A stretch of DNA of 14,782 bases from the NCBI GenBank assembly GCA_016219145.1, contig JACRCG010000230.1:1-14782 (forward strand), in the 5' to 3' direction. The first letter of the stretch is position 1, and every line of letters begins with the position of its first letter. This document shows, piece after piece, positions 6,118 through 12,593 of the stretch. This DNA is from Deltaproteobacteria bacterium (lineage in GTDB: Bacteria; Desulfobacterota; Desulfuromonadia; Geobacterales; Pseudopelobacteraceae). The notes under the pieces were generated by a model. That model was not told the origin of the DNA. It worked only from the letters and a program-made list of their open reading frames with translations, and searched no databases. The position numbers were made by a program, and so were the translations under genes.

Positions 6118-6882
6118 ATGGCTGCAACCTACTACAAGTACAGAACAATCATCCTGATTGTCACTATATTTCTGCACTGCCTCGTCGCCACTGCGGCCGC
6201 TTTTCCGATCCCTGAACGGCTGGAATTTGAGTTGTCCTACACCGGCATTACAGCTGGACGGGCGGTTCAGGAGGTAAAACAGGTCGGGGATGAGATTATT
6301 ATCGTCTCTACGGCCAAATCTGCCGACTGGATCAACCTGTTTTTCCCGGTGGACGACCGGATCGAATCCATACTTGTTTCCGGCACCCCACCCTTGTACA
6401 TCGGGGTTCCCAGGCTCTATCGCGAACGCATTCGCGAAGGATGGACCCGTTTTCAGAAGGACGCCGTCTTTGATCGCCAGAAACTGGAAGTTAATACCAA
6501 AGATTTTCTCAAAAAAAGCGAAACAACCCATAAAATTTCAAAGAGAACGTACGACACTCTCTCCAGCTTCTTCTATTTCCGCTCAGTGCCGCTACAGGTC
6601 GGAACGTCCTATTTTATTGATATCTTCGATTGCAAAAAGCTGTGGAATACAGAAGTTCAGGTGTTGAGGCGTGAAGAGATTGAAACCCCGCTGGGCAGGT
6701 TCAAGACAGTTGTTATCAGACCGCTGCTCAAATCCGAAGGGATCTTCGCCCGCACCGGAGAAATGCTGATCTGGCTGACCGATGATGAACGACGCATTCC
6801 TGTGCTGATGAAATCCAAGGTCAGAATCGGCAGCATCACGGCGACCCTTGTCGGCGGCAGTTACTGGCCAGCCGCGAAGTAA
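6118..6882 (+). CDS. Exported DUF3108-domain protein
   Basis: A 254-aa protein with an N-terminal signal peptide (hydrophobic core IILIVTIFLHCLVATAAA, cleavage near residue 29). It is followed directly by the DUF3108 opening FPIPERLEFELSYTGITAGRA (about 29-49). Later family-like stretches include STAKSADWINLFFPVDDRIES, RTYDTLSSFFYFRS (about 142-155), and the closing strand series GRFKTVVIRPLLKSEG..AR..EMLIWLTDDERRIPVLMKSKVRIGSITATLV. DUF3108 proteins are predicted periplasmic beta-rich proteins with a lipid-binding-like barrel; no biochemical role is established. Length is typical. The ATG at 6118 has GAGGCAGGGG just upstream. A gap of 85 bp to the ABC importer with no clear promoter leaves co-transcription open, but a functional link is not indicated. 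Confidence 0.82.
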   Translation: MAATYYKYRTIILIVTIFLHCLVATAAAFPIPERLEFELSYTGITAGRAVQEVKQVGDEIIIVSTAKSADWINLFFPVDDRIESILVSGTPPLYIGVPRLYRERIREGWTRFQKDAVFDRQKLEVNTKDFLKKSETTHKISKRTYDTLSSFFYFRSVPLQVGTSYFIDIFDCKKLWNTEVQVLRREEIETPLGRFKTVVIRPLLKSEGIFARTGEMLIWLTDDERRIPVLMKSKVRIGSITATLVGGSYWPAAK

Positions 6883-6967
6883 GCAAAAAAGACGCTTTAG
6901 TTTTGCACAGTAATGTGATAGGAAAAGAGAATCTAACGCAGTTCTATTTACTTGAGGAGTTCACCGT

Positions 6968-7714
6968 ATGATTGTTTTCAAAGGCGTGCATAAGTGGTTT
7001 AAAAATCTGCACGTACTTAACGATATCAACCTGCATGTGACCCAGGGCGAAGTGCTGGTAGTCTGCGGACCGTCAGGGTCGGGCAAATCAACCCTGATCC
7101 GCACCATCAATCAGCTGGAGCCGATCAATGAAGGCTCTCTGGTGGTTGACGGGATGGATCTGTCCGACAAAAAAACCGACATCAACAAGCTGAGGGCCGA
7201 AGTAGGCTTCGTGTTCCAGCAGTTCAATCTCTATCCGCATCTGTCTGTTATCAGCAACATCACTCTGGCTCCCATAAAAATCCGCAATATGCCGAAGAAA
7301 GAAGCCGAAGAGCAGGCCATGGTGCTGCTTACCAGGGTAGGTCTGGCCGAAAAACGGGACGCCTACCCGTCGCAGCTCTCCGGCGGCCAGCAGCAGCGGG
7401 TAGCCATTGCCCGTGCTTTGGCAATGAAACCCCGCATCATGCTGTTTGACGAGCCAACCTCGGCCCTTGACCCCGAGATGATCGGCGAAGTTCTGGCGGT
7501 CATGAAAGATCTGGCGCTGTCAGGAATGACCATGGTCGTGGTGACCCACGAAATGGGCTTTGCCCGCGAAGTGGCGCATCGGGTTGCTTTCATGGCCGAT
7601 GGGATTGTGCTGGAAGAGGCCACTCCGGAAGATTTTTTCATGCGCCCCAGACACGAACGCGCCCAACAGTTTCTGCGGCAGCTGTTGACGCCGATGCAGG
7701 CTGAATGTCCCTGA
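6968..7714 (+). CDS. Polar amino-acid ABC transporter, ATP-binding subunit (GlnQ/GltL family)
   Basis: A 248-aa cytoplasmic ATPase that powers the importer encoded by the next three genes. All nucleotide-binding elements are intact: Walker A GPSGSGKST (34-42), Q-loop FQQFNLYPH (83-91), signature LSGGQQQR (137-144), Walker B IMLFDEP (157-163), D-loop SALD (165-168) and switch His194 in VVTHEMGFA. The close match to the GlnQ pattern, including 'LYPHLSV', marks it as a polar amino-acid ATPase rather than a sugar or metal one. The ATG at 6968 has GAGGAG 8 bp upstream. Gene order ATPase-binding protein-permease-permease differs from the E. coli gltIJKL order, but the content is complete. The symbol is left blank because glnQ, gltL and aatP cannot be told apart by eye. 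Confidence 0.92.
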   Translation: MIVFKGVHKWFKNLHVLNDINLHVTQGEVLVVCGPSGSGKSTLIRTINQLEPINEGSLVVDGMDLSDKKTDINKLRAEVGFVFQQFNLYPHLSVISNITLAPIKIRNMPKKEAEEQAMVLLTRVGLAEKRDAYPSQLSGGQQQRVAIARALAMKPRIMLFDEPTSALDPEMIGEVLAVMKDLALSGMTMVVVTHEMGFAREVAHRVAFMADGIVLEEATPEDFFMRPRHERAQQFLRQLLTPMQAECP

Positions 7715-7751
7715 TTCCCGTTTTCACACCACCACACAAGGAGGATGCACA

Positions 7752-8567
7752 ATGAAGAAACTGGTAACGCTGTTCATGATCATGGCTCTGGCCGCCATCA
7801 CCGCCAAGAGCGCACTGGCCGGAGATACTCTGGCTGACGCCAAGAAAAAGGGTGTACTGGTTGTGGGCTGCAAGGATTCCCTGCCACCTTTCGGTTACAT
7901 CGATGAAAAAACCCGTCAGATCGTTGGCTACGACATCGATTTTGTCAACGCCATCGCCAAGAAGATGGGTGTCAAAGTTGAGCTGAAACCGGTCACTTCC
8001 GCCAGCCGCATGCCGCAATTGCAGGAAGGGCATATCGACATCATCGCCGCAACAATGACCAAGAACGCCGAGCGCGCCAAAGTTATCGACTTCAGCCACA
8101 CTTACTTCTTCACCGGCCAGAAGTTCATCACTAAAAAAGGGAGCGTAAAAACTCTCAAGGATCTGGAAGGCAAAAAGATCGGCACCGCCAAGGGCTCGAC
8201 CTCAGAGCAGAACGTAAAAAAAGCAGTCCCGTCTGCAACCGTACTCTCGTTTGATGACTACCCGCAGGCCTTCCTGGCCCTTCAGCAGGGTAAAGTGGCG
8301 GCTGTAACCACCGACGAAGCCATCCTGGCCGGTATCCTTGCCAAAGCCCCCAACAAGTCCCAGTTCGAGATCCCGGCGCTACAGATATCCGATGAACCAT
8401 ACGGTCTCGGTATGCGCAAAGGTGATACAAATTTTGTCAACTTCGTAAACAAAACCATCCTTGAGATGGAGAAGAGCGGCGAAGCCAAGGCCATTTTTGA
8501 CAGATGGTTCGGCCCCAGCACGCAGTTTCACCTGGATCGTACTTTCAAGATCACTGCTGATAAATAA
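7752..8567 (+). CDS. Periplasmic amino-acid-binding protein, probably glutamate/aspartate
   Basis: A 271-aa type II periplasmic binding protein with a signal peptide (MKKLVTLFMIMALAAITAKSALA, cleavage after residue 23). The mature protein starts with a family-typical helix and strand (TLADAKKKGVLVVGCKDSLPPFGY). KDSLPPFGYIDEKTRQIVGYDIDF (41-64) is very like aspartate/glutamate-binding proteins. Likely ligand contacts are Arg86 in SASRMPQL, Arg108 in KNAERAKVIDFS, the GST/SE turn near 148-152 and Asp188 in TTDEA; these are assigned by family pattern, not structure. It delivers substrate to the two permeases. GGAGG precedes the ATG at good spacing, and the gene follows the ATPase by 37 bp. After its stop comes a palindromic element before the permease genes, which may help keep binding-protein transcript in excess. 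Substrate preference is inferred. Confidence 0.9.
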   Translation: MKKLVTLFMIMALAAITAKSALAGDTLADAKKKGVLVVGCKDSLPPFGYIDEKTRQIVGYDIDFVNAIAKKMGVKVELKPVTSASRMPQLQEGHIDIIAATMTKNAERAKVIDFSHTYFFTGQKFITKKGSVKTLKDLEGKKIGTAKGSTSEQNVKKAVPSATVLSFDDYPQAFLALQQGKVAAVTTDEAILAGILAKAPNKSQFEIPALQISDEPYGLGMRKGDTNFVNFVNKTILEMEKSGEAKAIFDRWFGPSTQFHLDRTFKITADK

Positions 8568-8579
8568 AAAGAATATCCC

Positions 8580-8668
8580 TCTGAGGCACGGAGCCACAAA
8601 GAATTCCTGTTAGATTCGATAAGCCGATTCGAATATTGATTTCTCTGTGACCTCTGTGCCTCTGTGAG
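8580..8668. repeat. Palindromic element within the ABC transporter operon
   Basis: The left arm TCTGAGGCACGGAGCCACAA (8580-8599, continuing AGAA) is an imperfect inverted repeat of the right arm at 8641-8668, which contains CTCTGTGACCTCTGTGCC. An inner palindrome, ATTCGA (8614-8619) with TCGAAT (8629-8634), lies in the loop. The word CCTCTGTGCCTCTGTG resembles intergenic palindromes I recall in many bacterial genomes. It fills most of the 131-bp gap between the binding-protein and permease genes, and no T-run follows it. Confidence 0.7.
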
Positions 8669-8698
8669 AACACAGTATTTGGTATGTAAAGGTTCCCC

Positions 8699-9406
8699 GT
8701 GCTCAACTACACATTCGACTGGTCGATAATAACCTCGGGCAAATATTTTGACTGGCTGGTTTCCGGTCTGATCACCACCCTCAAACTGTCGACGGTATCC
8801 ATCATACTGGCCTTCATTCTGGGGCTCATAATAGCGGTCATGCGAATGGCTCACAGTAAACCGGTTCGCTGGTTTGCCCATGCCTACCTTGAATTTTTTC
8901 GCAACACCCCGCTGCTGGTGCAAATCTTCTTCTGGTATTTCGGATCGTACAAAATCCTGCCGACAGTCATAAACGACTGGCTTGTCAGCACCAATTTTGA
9001 ATTCGCCGCCGCCGCCATCGCCCTGACCATCTACACCTCGGCCTTTATCGCCGAAGACATCCGCTCCGGCGTCCTCTCGATCCCGAAAGAGCAGATGGAA
9101 GCGGCCCGCAGCGCCGGTTTTTCCTATTTGCGCGCGATGCAGTACATCATTTTGCCGCAGGCTGTGCGGATCACCATTCCGCCGCTGGTCAACCAGTTTC
9201 TGAACCTGGCCAAGAACTCTTCCCTGGCCATGACGATCGGCGTCATGGAGATGACCTACCAGGCCCGCCAGGTCGAGAGCTATACATTTAAAGGTTTTGA
9301 GGCTTTTACTGCCGCAACGGTTGTCTATCTGGTTCTCTCGATTGTCATCACCGCACTGGTCAACACCTATAACGAAAAAGTCCTCAACCTGCACAAGGCC
9401 ACCTGA
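8699..9406 (+). CDS. Amino-acid ABC transporter permease (GltJ-like)
   Basis: A 235-aa inner-membrane permease of the His/Glu/Gln/Arg/opine family. It opens LNYTFDWSIITSGKYFDWLVSGLITTLKL, the usual periplasmic lead-in to the first helix of GltJ/BztB-type proteins. It has about five membrane segments and carries the EAA cytoplasmic-loop motif EQMEAARSAGFSYLRAMQYIILPQAVR (about 136-162) that docks on the ATPase. The frame begins with GTG at 8699, preceded by AAAGG at about 6 bp; no upstream ATG fits. A GTG start just after a palindromic element may lower its translation relative to the binding protein. It pairs with the next gene, which starts 1 bp after its stop, as a heterodimeric channel. 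Confidence 0.9.
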   Translation: MLNYTFDWSIITSGKYFDWLVSGLITTLKLSTVSIILAFILGLIIAVMRMAHSKPVRWFAHAYLEFFRNTPLLVQIFFWYFGSYKILPTVINDWLVSTNFEFAAAAIALTIYTSAFIAEDIRSGVLSIPKEQMEAARSAGFSYLRAMQYIILPQAVRITIPPLVNQFLNLAKNSSLAMTIGVMEMTYQARQVESYTFKGFEAFTAATVVYLVLSIVITALVNTYNEKVLNLHKAT

Positions 9407-9407
9407 T

Positions 9408-10106
9408 ATGGAACAGCTCTTCAACTTTTCTGTCATCACCGATAACTTCACCTACTTCATGATCGGCCGCTTTCCGCACGGGCCGCTTGGCGGGGTGGGA
9501 CTGACGCTTTACCTGGCAGTAGTTTCATGCATCCTCTCCTTCTTTGGAGGTATGATTCTGGGACTGCTGAGCATATCCCGCTTCCCTTTTGTCCGCTATC
9601 CGGCCCTGGCTTTCATAAATCTGGTGCGCGGGATGCCTCTGTTGATGGTCATCTTCTGGATGTATTTTCTGATGCCGGCTCTGTTCGGCAAGATCGCCGA
9701 GAACAACACCGTCATCATGGCGCTGACCCTGTTTACCTCGGCCTACATGTCGCGTATCGTCGTGGCCGGCATTGAGGGGATTCCCAAAGGGCAGACCGAG
9801 GCGGCCATCTCCACCGGCCTCAAATCATGGCAGGTCATGCTCTACATCGTTCTGCCGCAAGGACTGCGCAACATGATCCCCTCGTTTGTCAACCAGTTCG
9901 TCTCGCTGATCAAGGACACCTCACTGGCCTTCATCGTCGGAGTATCAGAGCTGACCCACGTCGCCACCCAGATCAACAACCGCACCATGGCTTTTCCGAC
10001 TGAAATCTTCATTTTCATAGCAATTATCTACTTCATCCTCTGCTACGCCTTTACCAGCCTCTCCCGCTGGCTGGAACAGCGTCTGTCATGGAACAAGGCC
10101 ATTTAG
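9408..10106 (+). CDS. Amino-acid ABC transporter permease (GltK-like)
   Basis: A 232-aa inner-membrane permease, second half of the heterodimer. Hydrophobic segments include LTLYLAVVSCILSFFGGMILGLL, ALAFINLVRGMPLLMVIFWMYFLMPALF and, near the C-terminus, IFIFIAIIYFILCYAFTSLSRW. The EAA loop is KGQTEAAISTGLKSWQVMLYIVLPQGLRN. NLVRGMPLL is the segment usual in GltK-type permeases. I placed the start at the ATG at 9408 (MEQLFNFSVI) rather than the longer open frame, because it follows the upstream stop by a single base (TGATATG) and gives a normal family length; coupling explains the modest ribosome site. It is the last gene of the importer. No terminator is obvious before the vapBC promoter. Confidence 0.9.
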   Translation: MEQLFNFSVITDNFTYFMIGRFPHGPLGGVGLTLYLAVVSCILSFFGGMILGLLSISRFPFVRYPALAFINLVRGMPLLMVIFWMYFLMPALFGKIAENNTVIMALTLFTSAYMSRIVVAGIEGIPKGQTEAAISTGLKSWQVMLYIVLPQGLRNMIPSFVNQFVSLIKDTSLAFIVGVSELTHVATQINNRTMAFPTEIFIFIAIIYFILCYAFTSLSRWLEQRLSWNKAI

Positions 10107-10109
10107 AAT

Positions 10110-10138
10110 TTGACATTGTGTATTGGATTGTGTAGCCT
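10110..10138 (+). promoter_or_regulatory. Candidate vapBC promoter with an 8-bp direct repeat
   Basis: A consensus -35 TTGACA (10110-10115), a 17-bp spacer and a weak -10 TAGCCT (10133-10138) lie 24 bp before vapB. ATTGTGTA occurs twice, at 10115-10122 and 10127-10134, a 12-bp period spanning spacer and -10. Type II antitoxins commonly bind repeats over their own promoter, so this is a candidate operator, although VapB sites are more often inverted than direct. Confidence 0.45.
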
Positions 10139-10161
10139 CATGTGTAAACAGGAGGTTTCCC

Positions 10162-10362
10162 ATGCCCACAAATCTCGCAATTGACGATTCGCTTATCCGG
10201 GAAGCCGTAAGAATCGGCCATCACAAGACCAAGAAGGATGCGGTCACCATCGCCCTTAGTGAATATATCCAGCGCCGCAAACAGCAGGAAATTGCTTCAC
10301 TGTTTGGCGGCATCGACTACGACCCGTCCTACGACTACAAAGAACAGCGCAACCGGCAATGA
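10162..10362 (+). CDS. vapB: Type II antitoxin VapB (DUF2191-like)
   Basis: A 66-aa antitoxin that would bind and neutralise the VapC toxin encoded next and repress the shared promoter. The N-terminal part, MPTNLAIDDSLIREAVRIGH followed by KTKKDAVTIALSEYIQRRK (about 1-40), has the short-strand plus helix-helix pattern of the ribbon-helix-helix VapB/DUF2191 group. The C-terminal tail (FGGIDYDPSYDYKEQRNRQ) is the acidic, tyrosine-rich toxin-wrapping segment typical of the family. I chose the ATG at 10162 since AGGAGGT sits 6 bp upstream; an upstream in-frame start would add unrelated residues. The stop overlaps the vapC start by 4 nt (ATGA), the classic coupling of such pairs. Confidence 0.88.
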   Translation: MPTNLAIDDSLIREAVRIGHHKTKKDAVTIALSEYIQRRKQQEIASLFGGIDYDPSYDYKEQRNRQ

Positions 10363-10769
10363 GCATACTGGTCGACACTTCGGTCTGGTCGCTGGCGCTG
10401 CGACGCAATCAGCTTGATTCATCACCCCATGTGCAGGAACTGGTCAAACTGATCAAAAACATGCAGGTGCAGGTGATCGGTCCCATTCGCCAGGAAATCC
10501 TCTCCGGCATCAAGACAGAAACCCAGTTTGTCATGGTACGGGAGCAACTACGCCCATTTCCGGACCTGCCGCTCACCGCAGATGATTTCGAATATGCCGC
10601 CGAGCTGTTCAATATTCTGCGTGCCAGGGGGATACAGGGTTCCAATACTGATTTTCTCATCTGTGCCGTATCGCTGCGTCACTCCATGCCTATATTCACA
10701 ACAGACAACGACTTTACCCTGTTCGCCCTACACATCCCGATCAAATTGCATGCAATGAATTTGGGATAA
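10359..10769 (+). CDS. vapC: PIN-domain toxin ribonuclease VapC
   Basis: A 136-aa PIN-domain protein, a magnesium-dependent RNase that in characterised VapC proteins cleaves tRNA or rRNA. The acidic active-site residues are all present: Asp6 in ILVDTSVW, Glu46 in IRQEILSGI, Asp98 in GSNTDFLICA and Asp116 or Asp118 in FTTDNDF. Length is normal, so the toxin looks intact. It starts within the end of vapB (4-nt overlap) with its ribosome site in the vapB coding region. Only 5 bp separate its stop from the TauE/SafE permease gene, so that gene may be transcribed from the vapBC promoter. The target RNA cannot be told from sequence. Confidence 0.9.
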   Translation: MSILVDTSVWSLALRRNQLDSSPHVQELVKLIKNMQVQVIGPIRQEILSGIKTETQFVMVREQLRPFPDLPLTADDFEYAAELFNILRARGIQGSNTDFLICAVSLRHSMPIFTTDNDFTLFALHIPIKLHAMNLG

Positions 10770-10774
10770 CCCTC

Positions 10775-11530
10775 ATGCCTCCTGAAATCCTTCTCCCGCT
10801 CCTCTTCGGAGCCGCCTTTATTGCCGGGCTGATCGACTCGATTGCCGGCGGCGGCGGACTGATCACCGTTCCTGTTCTGATGGGCATCGGTCTCCCCCCT
10901 CAGGTGGCCCTGGGCACCAACAAACTCCAGGCCTCCTTCGGCTCCGGCAGCGCCATGCTGCATTTTGTACGGGCGGGCACGGTAAAATTAAGCGACTGCT
11001 GGATCGGTATCATCTGGACAACCATCGGAGCGGCCCTCGGCGTAGGTGCAGTGCAACTCCTGGATGCAACCCTCCTGAAACAGTTGATTCCCTGGCTGCT
11101 GGCCGCGATTGCGGTCTATACCCTCTTCTCGCCGCGCCTTGGGGCTGAGGACTCCCACGCCCGCATGAAAGCAGCTCCTTTCTACATGCTGTTCGGTCTG
11201 TCGATCGGTTTCTACGACGGTTTCTTCGGCCCCGGCACCGGTTCCTTCTGGACCATGGCACTGATGATGCTCCTGGGCTGCTCAATGCTGCGGGCCACCG
11301 CCACTACCAAGGTGATGAACTTCACCAGCAACTTTGTGGCGCTGATCTTTTTCCTCTCGGTCGGGCAGGTCCGTTTTCTGGAAGGTTTTGTAATGGGAGT
11401 CGGGCAGTTTCTGGGGGCCCGGGTCGGATCAAAACTTGTTATCAAGCGCGGTACGGCCTTTATCAGGCCGGTGTTCATCACAATGGTGCTGGCGCTGGTC
11501 GGAAGATTGATTTATCAGAACTTCAGGTGA
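10775..11530 (+). CDS. TauE/SafE family (YfcA-like) membrane permease
   Basis: A 251-aa inner-membrane protein of the TSUP family, which exports or imports small organic or sulfur-containing anions such as sulfite and sulfoacetate. The first half carries the family's GLIDSIAGGGGLITVPVLMGIGLPPQVALGTNKLQ stretch (about 18-52). The second half repeats it in degenerate form as GFYDGFFGPGTGSFW...LRATATTKVMNFTSN (about 147-187), as expected for the internal duplication of TSUP proteins. Around seven to eight hydrophobic segments are visible. The ATG at 10775 follows vapC by 5 bp and has only a weak ribosome site, so coupling to vapC is likely. Its last codons (YQNFR and stop) are repeated downstream beyond a hairpin element. 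The substrate is unknown. Confidence 0.88.
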   Translation: MPPEILLPLLFGAAFIAGLIDSIAGGGGLITVPVLMGIGLPPQVALGTNKLQASFGSGSAMLHFVRAGTVKLSDCWIGIIWTTIGAALGVGAVQLLDATLLKQLIPWLLAAIAVYTLFSPRLGAEDSHARMKAAPFYMLFGLSIGFYDGFFGPGTGSFWTMALMMLLGCSMLRATATTKVMNFTSNFVALIFFLSVGQVRFLEGFVMGVGQFLGARVGSKLVIKRGTAFIRPVFITMVLALVGRLIYQNFR

Positions 11531-11644
11531 ATCCTCTCACCCTCCCCTCAATCCCCTCCCATAAAGGGCGGGGGGGCTATTCTCCCTCTCCCCTTGTGGG
11601 AGAGGGTCGGGGAGAGGGGTAACAGTCATATCAGAACTTCAGGT
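11513..11644. repeat. REP-like GC-rich hairpin element flanked by a 16-bp direct repeat
   Basis: TATCAGAACTTCAGGT occurs exactly at 11513-11528 and again at 11629-11644. Between the copies lies 100 bp of C-rich then G-rich sequence. It includes a perfect stem CCCTCTCCC (11584-11592) with GGGAGAGGG (11598-11606), and a second hairpin of CCCCTCCC with GGGCGGGGG at about 11552-11577. The first copy is the 3' end of the TauE/SafE gene; the second could still encode YQNFR plus a TAG stop, and it also contains the stop codon of the convergent HNH gene. The stems probably slow transcription from both sides. Confidence 0.85.
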
Positions 11645-11962
11645 AGTTTTTGACAGGTATTCCCCCAGCACACCGCGCGAATGCTCATCATCATGGCAAT
11701 GGCTGCAGAGGTTTTCCCAGTTTGATCCGTCGGGCGGGTTGTTGTGATGGTTGCCGTCCCGGTGGTGAACGGTCAACAGGTTGAGGTTGGCAGAATCGAA
11801 CTCCCGGCCGCACTTGGCGCAGACCGGGCCGTGGATCCTGAGCGATTTTGCACGATAGTTGGAGTTGCTGTCAATTTCTCCCCGCATGCGCTTCAGCAAG
11901 GCGGCAGCCTGATCAGCGCTGGGAAGCGGCACTGTCCTGGGTCCTTTCGATCTTCCTGCCAT
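11639..11962 (-). CDS. HNH nuclease of the YajD type
   Basis: A 107-aa protein with a compact zinc-containing HNH nuclease domain. CAKCGREF (about 48-55) supplies the first zinc Cys pair and LTVHHRDGNHHNNPPDGSNWENLC the catalytic His region and Asn. The end, CSHCHDDEHSRG, gives the second Cys pair and final His. Order and spacing match the YajD family, a widespread single-domain HNH protein whose role is not settled. The basic N-terminus (MAGRSKGPRT) may bind nucleic acid. It starts 3 nt after the phosphatase stop, with GGAGT inside the end of that gene, so it is the last gene of the UPF0182-phosphatase operon. Its stop codon falls inside the second copy of a 16-bp direct repeat. Nothing nearby suggests a defence or toxin role. 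Confidence 0.85.
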   Translation of the reverse strand: MAGRSKGPRTVPLPSADQAAALLKRMRGEIDSNSNYRAKSLRIHGPVCAKCGREFDSANLNLLTVHHRDGNHHNNPPDGSNWENLCSHCHDDEHSRGVLGEYLSKTT

Positions 11963-11965
11963 GTT

Positions 11966-12574
11966 TTACTCCTGACTGTTCAGCAGTTTCACCGTCGCCC
12001 GCCCGTCGGCATAGTAATCAATGATATTGAGGCAGCCGTAATTCTGCTCGATGTTGAACATTTTGACAAGCGGCGCGCCGATGGCATTCAACAGCACAAT
12101 GCGGTTGACACCGCCATGACCGACCACCAGAACTTCCTGCCCATGATGGCGCTCAACCACCTCATTGATGACCGGCATTACGCGCGCCTCCACATCCACC
12201 AGGCGCTCGCCCTCGGGCACCCGGTAGTTGACCAGATCGGCCAGTCGCGCCCGCCATTCGTCCGGCCAGTCTGTTTTGATCTCGTCCCAGGTCTTGCCTT
12301 CCCAAATACCAATGTTCAGCTCGCGCAGCTCGCGCCGGGCAACCGGCTCGATACAGCGCGGAGAGCAGATAATTTCAGCGCCGATGCGGCAGCGCGAAAG
12401 GTCGCTGGTGTAGCAGGCCGAAATTCTGGCATCGGCCAGGCGTTCTTTCAGGCGGTGATACTGTTCCACACCTGTATCTGTCAGTGACACGTCGGCCTGA
12501 CCGTTGTAGCGCGGCTGGTCATGTCCAACGACCTGACCGTGACGGATAAGATAAATGCGGGTATGCGGTGTCAT
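11966..12574 (-). CDS. Histidine phosphatase family protein, CobC-like
   Basis: A 202-aa cytosolic phosphatase of branch 1 of the histidine phosphatase superfamily. The phosphate-accepting His is in LIRHGQ (His12), followed by the family's YNGQADVSLTDTGVEQ. Next come YTSDLSRC around the second Arg, RELRELNIGIWEGKTWDEI with the acid residue, and VLVVGHGGVNR with the second catalytic His. The RELNIG.WEG pattern and length resemble alpha-ribazole phosphatase (CobC), which removes phosphate in cobalamin assembly, but phosphoglycerate-mutase-like enzymes look similar. No other cobalamin genes are in the window, so the CobC role is a weak inference. The start at 12574 has AAGGA upstream, 19 bp past the UPF0182 stop. 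The downstream HNH gene is 3 nt away. Confidence 0.85.
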   Translation of the reverse strand: MTPHTRIYLIRHGQVVGHDQPRYNGQADVSLTDTGVEQYHRLKERLADARISACYTSDLSRCRIGAEIICSPRCIEPVARRELRELNIGIWEGKTWDEIKTDWPDEWRARLADLVNYRVPEGERLVDVEARVMPVINEVVERHHGQEVLVVGHGGVNRIVLLNAIGAPLVKMFNIEQNYGCLNIIDYYADGRATVKLLNSQE

Positions 12575-12593
12575 ACATCCAGTTCCTTTCTGT

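Noticed and set aside
8580..8668. Possible intrinsic terminator or attenuator of the importer operon
   Set aside because: The stem is imperfect and no T-run follows on either strand, so I list it only as a palindromic repeat.
8528..9451. 307-codon open frame on the minus strand opposite the first permease
   Set aside because: It runs across the palindromic element and antisense to a clear permease, with a Gly/Asp/Gln-rich translation typical of a shadow frame.
11639..11962. HNH gene as part of an anti-phage or restriction system
   Set aside because: It is a YajD-type single-domain protein in an operon with UPF0182 and a phosphatase; no methylase, helicase or other defence partner is present.
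11744..12487. 247-codon plus-strand frame opposite the HNH and phosphatase genes
   Set aside because: Antisense to two motif-complete genes and spans their boundary; no recognisable domain.
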